Origin: Lunularia cruciata
Lineage: Eukaryota > Streptophyta > Marchantiopsida > Lunulariales > Lunulariaceae
Length of the DNA: 64,000 bases
Direction of reading: 5' to 3'
Assembly (NCBI GenBank): GCA_948567375.1
Contig: OX419758.1
Location: 43,157,001 to 43,221,000, forward strand
The translations under genes and the position numbers were made by a program. Below are positions 1 through 12,046 of this stretch, piece after piece. A model generated the notes under the pieces. That model ran no database searches. It had not been told where the DNA came from and saw only the letters and a list, made by a program, of their open reading frames with translations. Position 1 is the stretch's first letter, and each line of letters opens with the position of its first letter.

Positions 1-1013
1 GGTTGTGATGTGCTATTGTAAGAGGTCCTAGGGACTGTATTTTTCTAACACATACTAGGAGAAAATTTGTGTTTGCGATATGATTTGAATGTTCGGGGAG
101 AGCGCGCGTATTGATCACTTCGTAATGCTGAACATGGCAAGTTATTTTCTTGTCGAGAAATAAATACGCGGTACATCTGGGAAGGTCTTCAAACTTTAGA
201 TTGTTCATATTGATTCCAAAGTGAGAATGCACTATTTCGACGACCAGCACACGAAATTCAACTATCTGTCCATAACGATTACTGTTTGTGTTTGCACAGT
301 CCAGCCCCGACGAATCTCGACAAAAAGATGTGGTTTGGTGTATCTGACACATCACCTCCATTCCAGGATTGCTTTACTCTGCTTTCCTGTTTGAAACTTG
401 GATGAAGATCCCCAGCATTGACCTCCATTGCACATGATCAGGTGTAAAAAGTTTTTGTGCTAGATCTGCCGCGGTTTAGCTGCTGTTCGAAATACATGCT
501 TTTCGGCCAGCATCAAGGGATGTATTGATGCAAAGTAAATGGAATTGAGTGGATCAATTCGGATCCGGACTCACCTGCGCCAGGCCTTGGCCATATCAAG
601 TGCGCAAGCAATGAGCTACTAACGAATTTCGTTGTTACGAAAGGAAACATGCAGATCATGGGTGCGGATAAAACCACGAGGACTATTTCATCATAATTAT
701 ACTTGCACTCGTTCATACTGTTCAAAAGGAAATTTTGAATTGGATCTCGAAGTTGGTCTGCATGCATCGAAATCAGTAGTCACTGTGTGGTAGTATCTCC
801 TCACTCCAAGTAAGTATTATTTTCAAATGTGGAGACTTAGAATTCTGTTGGCCACCAATTACGTGGACCAGTAAGGATTTTTTTTTTTTTTTTTTTTAAG
901 AGCAGGTAATTCAGTTTGCCGGTATGTATATCGATATCGAACATAGCTGTTATCGCATTCCAATTTGAACAATTAAGCGGTGAACATTTTGTCGGCCACA
1001 CCACCAATTAGTG

Positions 1014-1059
<46 letters not shown>

Positions 1060-2235
1060 CACTAAAGTTTTGGATTCCGGTAATAATTTACTTTGTTCGA
1101 AATGGAGGATCCAATATGATGATGTGAGTTCACTGTGTCCAAATGATAAAGAGGAAAAACAAATCAGATGCATATATTCGAAGACATGGCTCATGTGCAG
1201 TGACAAAATACGTGGCGTATCGAGCCAATTGCATCAATTGAAACAAGATCCTCACTGATTCATTGATTAGCTAGAAGTTTAGACGAAGTAAGGATGATTT
1301 TCTCCGGAGGAGAACTGAGTAAAGTAGGTGGTACTGCGTTCACGATTCTACCAGATGACTCAGACCACGTTTCACATACGGAAGGTTAAAGGAACTTCGT
1401 GTGAAGAGGAATTGCTGGTAGGGACAAAAAGCTTTTGAAACCACATTTTATTAGGTCCTCCATTACGGCCGCGCAGCCAATATGATTATATGTGACTAAT
1501 TTGTCATATGACCAGGCTGGTAGTATGATAGTACTATGACTCGTACTTCGTCGCTGAGATCATATGCGAAGTCCATAGGTTGTATTTGAATCTCAGAGAT
1601 TCTGCATAACTGGTATTGTGGTAAGCACGACTTTCACATTGCTGAAGCTTGTCTTATGGTCGTCTGTATATCGACTGCTTCTCCGTGAGCGATCATTACT
1701 TAGAGAACTTGCTCTGCTCTCCTACCACGAACATTCCAACACTAAACTTGAAGGCACGCGTCAAACATTTCCTCCGGGAACTTGTGAGGAGCTTAAGGAT
1801 CCGGGAGGGGTGCGAGGAGAGAGAAATGAGAGATTGAAAAAAAGTTTGTAATTTGTGAGAACATATTAGTCTATATCACATTAATGAATAGTAGGTTTTT
1901 TTATTTTGGTTCTATGTGTATTTATATTGCAATTTATTAAAATTTTAATAGAAAATTATAAAGACATTTAGAACTTTTTAATGTTTGGATGGATTGAGTA
2001 ATTATGAAAATGGATTGAGAATATTTAATATTATTAAAATTTAATTTGAAAATGATAAAATTTCATAACATTCTAAAGTTGTTTGAATTAATATTCATGC
2101 AGGACAAGATAAGAAGGGAATTGTAATTTCACAAGCGAAGAGTTATAAAAAGGAACTAGATGTGTTATTATCATTATTTTTGTGTTAATTATAATTTCAC
2201 TTCCTCCTTAGGGGTCACTTAGAGCAACTTGGGAT
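1..2235. other. Left flank without a recognisable gene
   Basis: I see no gene or transposon signature here. Only short frames without domain content are open on either strand. Up to about 1,850 the DNA has ordinary composition with visible CpG; from about 1,850 to 2,235 it is strongly A/T-rich. A poly-T run lies near 879-897 and a (TA) microsatellite palindrome at 1008-1065. It ends at the target duplication of the copia element that starts at 2241. Confidence 0.6.
1008..1065. repeat. (TA)22 microsatellite inside a perfect palindrome
   Basis: An uninterrupted TA run occupies 1015-1058. It is flanked by TTAGTG on the left and CACTAA on the right, so the whole 58 bp is a perfect inverted repeat with no spacer. 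Such tracts can extrude as cruciforms and are typically polymorphic in length. Confidence 0.9.
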
Positions 2236-2240
2236 ATGCC

Positions 2241-2478
2241 TGACAGTCCAATTCAGTAATACATAAGTTATGCATGTACCATAGTAGACACAAGAAAATA
2301 CATGGTTCACCTCATTGATGCTCTGTACACGGGAACACACAAGTAATAGTAGTGATGATCAGACTAATGTGAAATTGGAGAGCTTTTACTAGCTCTCTCA
2401 TATAGTAGTCAAGCCCAAGTCTAACTAACCACAAGCAGACTGACTCGAGTTACTCAAGACTTGAGTTAACTCTTAACA
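2241..2478 (-). repeat. Copia-1 3' LTR
   Basis: This 238-bp LTR matches the copy at 8524-8834 along its length, apart from a duplication in the latter. On the minus strand it begins TGTTAAGAGTTAAC and ends GGACTGTCA. It abuts a G-rich polypurine tract at 2479-2489, which fixes the element's polarity. Confidence 0.9.
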
Positions 2479-2489
2479 ATCGCCCCCTG
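2479..2489 (-). other. Copia-1 polypurine tract
   Basis: The minus strand reads CAGGGGGCGAT directly before the LTR start TGTTAAG. This is the expected position and base composition of the plus-strand primer for reverse transcription. Confidence 0.75.
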
Positions 2490-2672
2490 ACTCATGTCTT
2501 AGGGTCCTTAACCTTTAAAACCTATATGAAGTCCTAGGAGGAAACCTAACATAGTTCACTTTGTAAACTAGAGTTAACTAGAACTAAGCCATAGCCTAAA
2601 CAGGATAGAATAAAATCTTATATATAGATAACACAATTGCTAGTCTAATATGATTGTGCCCATATTCAAAAC

Positions 2673-5600
2673 CTACAATTTGGCACAATGTCTCAAAAAA
2701 CTCTCAAGGAAATCACTTTGGTAAAAAACATCAACACAATTGAGTTTACCGTCAATCTGGACTAGCTCAATCATTTGGTCAGACACAACATGTCTAAGAA
2801 AATGATACCTGATGTCAATGTGCTTCACTCTACTATCCAACACTTGATTTACAGCTAGATGTAAAGCAGTTGGGCTCTCATAATGAAGATTCAGAATGTA
2901 ATGTGTCAATCCCATCTCTGTGATAAGCCTGTCCAACCAAATTGCTTCCTTTGCTGCTTCTACTGCCACTACATACTCAGCTTTTGTAGTAGACTGAGCT
3001 ATGCACTTTTGCAATGTAGATCTCCAAATTATGCATCCACCTCCAAGTAAGAACACATACCCAGTCATAGATTTCCTCCCATCCAGATCTTTTCCATAGT
3101 CAACATCTACATAGCCAATAAGTGATTTGGCATTGTATGATTTAGCATCAAACACAAGGCCAAAGTCCAATGTATCCTTGAGATATCTAAGGATCCACTT
3201 CACAGCTTCCCAATGTATCCTCCATGGATTTGACACATATTTGCTAGTCTTGCCCATAGCTAGAGCAATGTCAGGCCTAGTGCAAATCACCAAAAACATG
3301 AGAATCCCACTGCCTTGTCGTAGGAGATCTTGGACATCAACCCTTTCTCCATGGCATTTGTTGGACGAAGAGTGGATGAAAGCTTGAAGTGAGGAGCTGA
3401 AGAAATATTCACAACCTTGCAATTTTCCATGTTAAATCTTGCAAGTACCTTTCTAGGATACTTCCCTTGAGTTAACCACAACTTCCCATCCTCCAAGTTT
3501 CTCTGGATCTCCATCCCCAAGATATTCCATTCTAAACTCATAACTCAAGAGAGCTTTGAGCTTATCAACATTAGATCTATTCCTAGCTGCAATAATCATA
3601 TTATCCACATAGAGTACAAAAATAGTGAAGCCAAAGACTTCATTACTCACCTTTTTCATGTATATACAAGGATCAAACAAACTTTGTTTAAATCCTTGTG
3701 ACCTCATGAAATCATCAAACCACTTGTTACACTATCTAGGAGCTTGCTTCAATCCATACAAGGATTTTAGCAGCCTGCAAACCATATCGTCTTGGCTTTT
3801 CCTCACAAAGCCCATAGATTGTCTCATAAAGATAGCCACATTTAAACTGCCATAAAGGAAAGCAATAACAACATCTATCTGATCTAAGATAAGACCAAAG
3901 AATGTCACAAGTACACACAGTAAGCAAATAGTGGCATACTTAGCAACTTGAGAGTAGACCTCATTGTAACCTACACCTTTTTTTTTATGTGAAGCCCTTG
4001 GCCACAAACTTGGCCTTGTAGATCTTATTTTCTCCATCAAAAGGGCTATCTTTCAATTTGTAAACCCACTTACTGTCCACCAATAGTTGATGTTTTAGAA
4101 GCTTTACTAACACCTAAGTCTTGTTGTTAATCAATAATTGCATCTCTCTTTGCATTAGTGCATCACTGCATTCCTCTCAAGCTAGAGCTTCAAGAAGGTT
4201 CTCCTTATTCTAAGATCAAAGCCATACCATCATCATCATCAAGAGAGATATCCTCATCTCCTATTTGTGTTGAATCAGCCCATTTTCCAAATTGTTCAAG
4301 AGCACAAATAGAGCATCTAGAAATCCTCCTTGTCGATGCCTCCACTTGATCTTCATGTGCTGATATGTGTCAAGGTTCACCAATCTCCTCACACTCTTGT
4401 AACTTCTCAATTTGGCAAACTTGCTCCTTTGTGGGAGCACCTCCTTGTGCCTCATCATGAAAGCTATCATAATTACTCTCCCCCTCAAAAATATTTAGAA
4501 GATATTTTTTCTTGTCAGTATGAGGCACCTGAGCTTTCTCTCCCTTGGTTGATCATCTAGACTCATTAAATAAAACATCTCTACTGACAATCAATTTATA
4601 GGTGAGGGTATCACACAACTTGTAACCCTTCACACCACACTAGTAGCCAAGAAAAACACATTTCTTGGAAGGAAGATCCAACTTAGATCTACTTTCCTTG
4701 GGTATGAGAGGTATGCATTAGATCCAAAGACTACTGAACAATTGTGATCTGCAGGCCATCCTTGCCTCATCTCAAATGGTGTCATGTAATGAATTGCAGT
4801 GGAAGGAGAAAGATTTACTAAGTAAGCTACAGCGTTGACAACTTCAGCCCAACACACATGTGATAAACCTGATTGGCTCAACATACACCTCATCTGGTCC
4901 AATAGTGTTTGATGATTGAGCCGCTCAGCAAGATCATTCTAGTATTGAGGTGGCAAGTTATCCACTCTTGTTGAAAATACACCTCAAATTCTCCAAAAGT
5001 GTATTCTTCACCGTTATCTGATTGCAAACCTCTCACTTTCTTACCAATCCGAGTCTCAACTTGGGCTTTCCACTTCTTGAAAGTGACAAAGACCTCAGAC
5101 TTCTGATGTAGGAAATAAATCCACACAACCTTGAATAACCATTGATGAAAGATACATAGTCCAACTTTCCAGAATGTGAGGGAGTAGTGGATGAGCACTA
5201 CACATCACTATGTATATAATCAAGAATTTCTTTGGAACTATGAGTTCCAAAAGCAGTTTGATGTTGCTTCCCTAGTACACAATGCTCACAGAATTCTAAA
5301 CTACTAGATCATAGTGTAGAAATAAAGCCTTTCTTGCAAAGAAAAGACATGCTATTCTCACTAATGTGACCTAGTCTTGAATGCCACAAGTAGTCAATCA
5401 TATTATGAGATCTAGTAGCATGAGCTTCTTCACAATAAATTTTTGGCCTCTAGCACATGTAGATTCTTGTGCCTATTTCCCTTCAAGATGACTTTTTCCC
5501 TAGCCATAACTCAAAGTACACCATCAACTACTTCCCATTGATGACCATTTGTGTCTAACATGCCAAGGGATATCAAGTTTTTCCTCATGTCAGGGATATG

Positions 5601-5800
5601 CCTAACATTAGTCAATGTGCACACAAGACCATAAAAAATTTGAATCTTAACATATCCAATGCCTACAATTTGACAAGGGTGATCATTCCACATCAAATTG
5701 AACCATTTGATATCAAGTAAGAACTAAAGAACTCTCTTTTGTAACACGTATAGTACGAACAAGCACAATCTAGAATCCATTCATCTCCCCTTCACTGAAA
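2673..5800 (-). pseudogene. Copia-1 pol remnant (protease tail, integrase, RT, RNase H)
   Basis: Reading on the minus strand, 5511-5696 keeps the region after the protease (NVRHIPDMRKNLISLG). 4890-5198 has the integrase core motif LQSDNGEEY, and 4630-4902 the following WAEVVNAVAYLVN block. RT starts at about 4040 (IDVVIAFLYGSL, then KSLYGLKQAPR). The RT active site at about 3600-3611 reads YVDN in place of YVDD. RNase H occupies about 2673-3300 (DLDGRKSMTGYVF, AQSTTKAEY, KHIDIRYHFLR). The frames are split by several shifts and stops. Family assignment is firm; loss of the second catalytic aspartate means RT would be inactive even if the frames were intact. Confidence 0.88.
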
Positions 5801-5827
5801 TGAAATGCAAAATGCATACCATTGGTG

Positions 5828-6590
5828 TCATAAAGCATAGTCATCATCAAGCATGTCCTCTTCTTCTTCTTCCTTGTTTTCTTTTGCCACATTTGCTAAA
5901 GAAGGCTCGACTGCTTTGCCACAACAATCTCTCTTGAATTGGCCAGCTTTGCCACAATTCCAACAGAGCATGGTCTTATGATATTGGAATCTCCTCCTAT
6001 AACAAGACCTAGTCTTAGATCTCTTCTCCCTATCATTTGTCCTCTTTTGAATCCTTCCACAATTCACGTTCTACACTATTCTTGAAGGAGTCAAGGGTTG
6101 AGAAGGTAATATCATCTTTTGTTGAAGATGATTTGTTAGCATAGCACTCACCACCTCATTAAAGGTGATGGTCTTCCTATCACAATGTAGTAACACTTGT
6201 GATAAGGATTGGTAGGATGGAGAGAACTCAACAAGTGGAGAGCCTTTCTCTCATCACTTAGGTCCTCCCCAAGATTTTGCAAGTCCACAACAAGATCATT
6301 GAAGGCATTGATATGGTCTTGTATCTTGGTCCCATTGTCCTTCATCTTGAAGCTCATTAGCTTCAAGGATTTGAAAAGACGATTTGATAACTCTTTCTAA
6401 TGATACTTTTTTCAACTATCTCATGCATGTCATTCCAATCATCCTTTGACACTAAATTGGTCTTGAGTCTCACCAATTTCCCAAAACCGTTGGCCTTGAG
6501 CATGCCTTTCACTTGAGGCTCCCATAGGAGATAATCAGAGTGTCCATTGTGCTTGGCAATGTCAAATTTGGCAACTCCAATCTTCATGAC
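5828..6590 (-). pseudogene. Copia-1 gag remnant
   Basis: The likely start is the Met near 6587 (MKIGVAKFDIAKHNGHSDYL), typical of copia Gag, where a short KFD-G-x-N/D-Y-x-x-W motif opens the protein. The middle Gag block (QDHINAFNDLVVDLQNLGE, 6148-6366) is the UBN2-type region. A CCHC-type zinc knuckle follows at about 5924-5965 (CWNCGKAGQFKRDC), in which the usual His is Gln, so nucleic-acid binding by this finger would be impaired. Basic residues precede the finger and an acidic run follows it. The parts lie in different frames. Confidence 0.82.
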
Positions 6591-6689
6591 TACTATCTTG
6601 TTCTTATCCTTGAAAGAGTGGTCCAAACACTGGTGATAACATTTTTGCTTAGGTGGCACTAGGATAGAGACATGTCCTAGCAAAAACTT

Positions 6690-8509
6690 TGTAAGGTTAA
6701 TTATACGCTTGTGGTTGGAATTCAGCCTCTAAACTTGGAAGGGATGGTGATTGTAGTTGACTAGAATGAGTGGAAGGCCTGGAAGGAGAACAGTAATGAA
6801 AGTCTCAAACGAGACTTTGCAACACGTGGAGACTTTTGGTGAACAAAGTCATCCTATATTAGCCGGAGCTAGCCTAATTGAGACTTGTAACTACAAGACA
6901 CATCTACCTAAGATGGCACCTACTATACACTATAAAGAACTACCATCTGAGATTAAGGTGTTGATTACTTCAGTAGTTGCACATCGTTTGTGGACTCTCT
7001 TGACCAGAGTGTGCTAGATAATGCTCTGGTCCAAATCAGAAACAAAATGGATAATCAATATCAACTAATCATGCATTAACTTTGGTGTTTGTTTAATTTG
7101 AATGTGTCACAATTTGGTAGTGGCAGCAATAACAACTGAATGACTAAAGAGCAGGTTGACAGACATAGTTAACAACAATTACTACAAATACCAGAGATTG
7201 TTTGGTATTTCAGGTATTTCTGATCTGAGATTGTCTAGTATCATTTCATTGATGAGTTTGCCGGCTAGCAGCAACAACAGCTAACATTACAAGGTTCCCT
7301 TCCCTCCTTATCCTCAGTGCTTTGTTAATTTGCTCCTCTTGCAAAGCTTCAAGAATGACAATGACAATGATTTGCTTCAAAAATTCAGATCAACTCCCAT
7401 TCTATTCCAACTAGAACCCAACAACCAAAAAACCAACTGTCAAAATTCTAGCAATAGATGGTTCAGAATTCCTATGGCTTGTATATAGCTGACTATTTAA
7501 GATTTGAGAGCTACCAAGAACTTACAACACCAGTGACTCAATCAAAATCTTTCATAATTTCTCCTTCTCTACTCCTGCACAGTAGATTTCACTTCTACTT
7601 TGTAGTACACTGCTGATGGTGGAGGTCAATGGTTCCAAATGCTGCTTCCATTTGGTGGCAAGTGCCTATATTGACAGTGACTCTAGTGTACCTATGGAGT
7701 GCCATGACTCTATTACCCTTAGTGTCAACTCAATATCTCTTGATTAGGAAACCCTCCAACTATCAGGAGTCTTTTTCACTTAGTTGCACCACTCTCTAAG
7801 CAGATTACTACTTCATGTTAAATCTTTACCTTGTCAAAGGAAAGTGGAGAAATTGAGTTCTTAACACCCCCTCTAGAAGAAAGACTATAGAGCCACACCA
7901 AAAATTTTCCTCGTAACAAATCTACCAGGATATTTTATTCCAAACAGAAAAACAATTGATATCTACCAGACCATCTCTTGCTCAAGTCTTCTCATTCTCA
8001 AACTTGTCCACACCTATTGTACATTCCATACCCAATCCCCATGCCCAACAAGAAATGGCACTTTCTTTGCTCTAATTGAGCAAGGGAATTCCCTTCTACT
8101 CAAAGACAAACTCCACTAGTCTGACCCTGCATGTATCCTTTGCGTTCCAAGAATGGCCCAAACAAAGCCAACCGACTCCTTTTTTTGACTAAGCAACTGG
8201 TTTTTGGTATAGCTGCTCAATGAAGCTTAACCTATTTGAAATAGTTCTCCATACAATTCTCAATCTTTCCATCACTGAAGAACTGAAGAACCCCTCTTTT
8301 CTTGAGCTACATATAGACTCACTTCCAAGTACACATCAGATTTTGGAAGCCACAAGTCATTCTATAGTACTCTATGCTACCCAGAATTTAGATGCATCTC
8401 TTGCCAATGATCTCAAAGTTTTGTCTTTGACAACCAGTATTACAAAGGCATTTCCATTGACTCCTACATCAGGCAGAATCTTACAACATTATATATTGTC
8501 AACAGATTT
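6690..8509. other. Overlong leader or insertion inside copia-1
   Basis: Copia elements normally place gag within about 100 bp of the primer-binding site; here 1.8 kb separates them. I recognise no protein. Two plus-strand open stretches (6757-7017 and 8220-8516) have no motif I know. At 7856-7872 the minus strand reads a G-run followed by TGTTAAGAACTCAA. This closely resembles the polypurine tract/LTR start of copia-1 and suggests a nested, decayed LTR element in the leader. I could not define its other end. Confidence 0.45.
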
Positions 8510-8521
8510 GCTTTGATACCA
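8510..8521 (-). other. Copia-1 primer-binding site (initiator tRNA-Met)
   Basis: The minus strand reads TGGTATCAAAGC two bases after the 5' LTR. This is one mismatch from TGGTATCAGAGC, the complement of the plant initiator tRNA-Met 3' end used by most plant copia elements. Confidence 0.85.
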
Positions 8522-8523
8522 TT

Positions 8524-8834
8524 TGACAGTCCAATTCAGTAATACATAGGTTATCATGCACCATGGTCGACACAAGAAAATATATGGTTCACCTCATTGA
8601 GGCTATGTCCACGGGAACAGACAAGTGACATTAGTGATAATCAGACTAATGAAAATATATGGTTCACCTCATTGAGGCTATGTCCACGGGAACAGACAAG
8701 TGACATTAGTGATAATCAGACTAATGTGCCACGGAGAGCTTTTACTAGCTCTCTCATATAGTAGTCCACCCCTAGTCTAACTGACAACAATCAGACTAAC
8801 TTGAATTACTCAAGACCTGAGTTAACTCCTAATA
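8524..8834 (-). repeat. Copia-1 5' LTR with internal tandem duplication
   Basis: Homologous to 2241-2478, but 311 bp long because a 75-bp block (8576-8650) is repeated perfectly at 8651-8725. Without the extra unit it would be 236 bp, matching the partner LTR. Confidence 0.9.
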
Positions 8835-8899
8835 ATACCATACCTGATATATCATCAACTCTTTACTTTGCAAGGGATAAAGATGTGTGAAAGATACAC

Positions 8900-10791
8900 A
8901 TGGACTGTGGATTACTTGGAAGACTCATGTAAGGTAAGCAATCACATTGTTATTGTTGATACTTGAGATTACACATGCTTTGTCTATCCTTTTGCTGACC
9001 ACTTTGAGGATATTGATTGTTTTGTGGGAGTGGTTAACATCTTAGACCTATTATATTTTGAGGTTATTTGAGACTAGTTTTCTTTGTCCAAATTGTTCCA
9101 TATGCTTCCCCGTACACTCCATGATGAGGCTAGATAGGGTTTTCACTTACCACTTGATCGATCCCATAGATGAGTTAGTGTGGTTCTTATTCCTTTTACT
9201 CACACAATAGTGTCTTTGCTATCCTAGAGGGAGGCATGTGGGGCAAAGAGAGGTGGTTGCTAGATTTCACAAATTTTGAGTGGAAGATTGGATTACCCCA
9301 TAGGGGGAGTCTATACAAGCTACATGTCACATGAGATAGGTTCAACACCGGATACTACAAATTCCACTCAAATGTGATAGTATAGGATAATAGGTCAAGT
9401 GAGATAGTTTAGTAGAGCGGTGCAAGCCTTACATCCTTTGTCTATGACTAGTCCCACGGATGAGATTATCTCTTCCTTATGCTTATTACATCTTCTTGCA
9501 AGAGAGGGAGTACCATAAGAGGTCTTATACTATTAGCGTGAGTAGCTCTTATGTCTTGAAAGATCACTTTTTGCATATTCATTGTACATAGTCCCACACC
9601 TCTCCTTAGAAGGCTTGTTAGAGATTGTATATGAACATCTTAGAGATTACTTCCAACCAAATGATCCCTTTAGTTGTTTTACCAAGTTGTTTCAAGTGGC
9701 TACAACAATAGTAGAGGAGAGATTCCTACATCAATTAGTTAGATGTTAGGTACTAGTCAACTTCTCATGATGAGAAGAACATGACATGATTAGACAGATT
9801 GCTATTAGAAAATTATTTTTATGTCTTTTCAATTACACTTCAACATCATTCTCACTTCAAACAACACCTCAATCCACATCAGTTTGGAGTTTCTACACCC
9901 CAAGGTTGTATGGCTATATCTTTAGGCATTAGAGCACTACCGGATATCCACTTAGAGTGGGTTGTTGTACATATAGATGCTATACCCAAAGGTTGTAAGG
10001 CTATATATTTAGGCATTACAGTGCTACTAGATATCAACTTACAGTAGGTCCTACATGTGTGTAAAAGACCAAGACTAAGGAGAGAAATAGGAGAATGGAA
10101 GATTACATTGGGACACTTGAATGAGGTAGAACTCCAAATGCCTAGCATGAGCTTTGGCTTTGGTATTTATAGGGAGCATACAAGGCTCTTGGGAAGCTTC
10201 TCAAGAAGCTTCCTTTTAGAAGTTGTCTACTTGGCGTGCAAACTAAGCTAGTTGGAAGCTTCTAGAAGCTATCTACTTGGGGTGCAAGCTAAGCTAGCCA
10301 AGAAGCTTCCCAAGAAGCTTCTAGATACTTCTAAAATATTCTAGGCTAATTTGGCTTATTTTCTACTTTGTTAGCCCTAACTAACTTCATAGCTAAATTC
10401 CTTATTGTTACAATGTGGATGTTGAGAACACTTTTAATAACCTCTCATCTACATCCATCTTCAGAGAGCTTAGGGATACCGGTGGATCCTTGGTGAGTTT
10501 AATTCCTTTTGTGTGATCTTTTTATGGTTTTCCTTCCTCTCTTTATTACTAGCATGGTTTATGATAGGAAGGAGTCAATATCTTGGAGACTATCATTGGT
10601 ACATTATAGAGAGATCCTTTATGGGGACCTTTATTTGCCATGGATCACTTAAGAGGACTCTTATCTATTACTTTGGCCATGCCAAGATATGTGTTTCCTT
10701 CCTTGGCAAATGATACACACATCATAGGCAACAAAGATCAAATTAGGCAGGCCTTTGACCACTTGACTACTCTCACTTAGAGTCTTACATT
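8900..10791 (+). pseudogene. LINE-like element copy A, 5' part: RT domain remnant
   Basis: The plus strand encodes a shattered non-LTR-type reverse transcriptase homologous to 57117-59265. In order I read WKIGLPHRG and RFNTGYYKFHSNV near 9290-9370, HQFGVSTPQGC at about 9880, then after the solo LTR NTFNNLSSTSIFRELRDTGG near 10440. RDPLWGPLFA follows near 10612-10642 (the family's QGDPLGGPLFA motif) and FPSLANDTHIIG near 10695-10720. The catalytic Asp pair of the palm is therefore N-D here. The frame is interrupted at 10060-10412 by a solo gypsy LTR. The left limit is uncertain and no 5' end signal is visible. The right break at about 10791 joins copia-2. Confidence 0.75.
10060..10412 (-). repeat. 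Solo LTR of the gypsy-1 family in LINE copy A
   Basis: A 353-bp relative of the gypsy-1 LTRs at 24760-25182 and 29968-30381, in the same orientation. It is flanked by a perfect 5-bp duplication ATGTG (10055-10059 and 10413-10417). The LINE reading frame resumes exactly after it, so it is an insertion that later lost its internal region by LTR-LTR recombination. It retains clustered GAAGCTTC heat-shock-like motifs and the TATA segment. Confidence 0.92.
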
Positions 10792-10799
10792 ACTTGTTA

Positions 10800-12046
10800 C
10801 TTTAAATGTACAAGATAATCAGTTAACTTTGAAGTCCAATTGCAACTATGCAGTGCTTAATCTTCTCAATTGTGACTACCTTGGTAAAAATATTTGCAGA
10901 TATCCTTACTCACTCAATTTTTACCAAAGTCAATATTCCTCCATCTATCAATTCACAAATGAAATTGGACATGCTTTGTCTTAGCATGAAACATATGATT
11001 TGAAAGACTGACAACACTTTGTCTATCACTGGTGTATATTCTTGTCTTGTTTCTTGCCTAGATCTACTATAAATTTTGCCAACCAGGTCACCTCTTTGCT
11101 AGCCTTTGAGATGATTGAGTACTCAGTTTATGTGGTAGAATGAGCAACACTCTTTTGCAAATGAGACATCCACGTAGTGTTTTTTGGACACATACAATGT
11201 AGTGCTCTTTTGACGGTCCAAGTCTCTTCCCAAATTTGCATTAGTGAAGCCCTCTAAAATAGCATACATTTCCTTGGAACAAAGTGCCTTATCAAAGGCA
11301 CCTTTCAAGTAGCATAACATCCATTTCACTACTCCCAATGCTCTATTCTAAGTTTGACATGAATCTGCTTACAACTCCCATTGCACTAGCAATGTCTTGC
11401 CTAATGCATACCATAACATACATCAAATTTCCAACTATTGATGCATAGGGTACTTTGCTCATGTACTCTCTCTCTCTGCATCAATTTATTGTGATTGCTC
11501 CTTGCAGAGTTTAAAGTGACTTCCCAAGGAAGTGATTTCAATTGTAGCATTCTTTAGACCAAATCTCTCCATCAATTTCTTCATGTACTTTTCTTGAGCT
11601 AGCTTTAAAGTACTTGCAAATCTGGCTCTTTTAATCCTCATTCTAAGTATCTATTGTGAAGGACCCAAATCTTTCATTTCAATTACATCAGATAATCAGC
11701 CTCATGTTGGATCCAACAACCAACATATTATAAACATAAAACAACAAGATGATATATGAATCAGCAAATGACTTAGTGTAGCACAATTGTCCATTTTGCA
11801 TCAATTGTAACCACTATTGGTCATAAAGCCATCAAACTTCAAGTACCACTATAGAGGAGTCTCTTTCCAACCGTGGAGACTCTTCTTCAACTTGCAAACC
11901 AAGTCCCCTTTGTTTGTGATTTGGAACCCCTCAAGCGGTGCCATATAAACATCCTCCTCAAGGTCTCCATGTAAAAACATTGGTTTTACATCTAGTAGCT
12001 TTAGATGCAAATCCTTTGCATTCACAAGACCCAAGACTAATCTCAT
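10800..12046 (-). pseudogene. Copia-2 RT and RNase H remnant
   Basis: RT begins near 12046 with LHLKLLDVKPMFLHGDLEED and DLVCKLKKSLHGWKETP, the conserved N-terminal fingers/palm block of copia RT. RNase H is visible at 11123-11338 (VVKWMLCYLKGAFDKAL, then DLDRQKSTTLYV) and continues out of frame to about 10830. The section between about 11340 and 11840 is further decayed. Stops and shifts make it non-functional. Confidence 0.83.

Larger units (their letters stand above)
2241..8834 (-). mobile_element. Copia-1: Ty1-copia LTR retrotransposon, degenerate, both LTRs present
   Basis: On the minus strand the order is 5' LTR (8524-8834), primer-binding site (8510-8521), an unusually long 1.8-kb leader, gag, protease/integrase, reverse transcriptase, RNase H, polypurine tract and 3' LTR (2241-2478). 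Integrase before RT is the Ty1-copia order. Both LTRs are bounded by TG/CA-type ends (the 5' LTR start has drifted to TATTAGG). Flanking 5-mers are ATGCC (2236-2240) and ATACC (8835-8839), one mismatch, read as the target-site duplication. All coding parts carry stops and frameshifts, so the copy is dead as a protein source. Confidence 0.9.

Noticed and set aside
973-1258. Open frames on both strands reading through the (TA) microsatellite
   Set aside because: The Tyr-Ile repeat is the translation of the microsatellite; both strands are open for the same reason.
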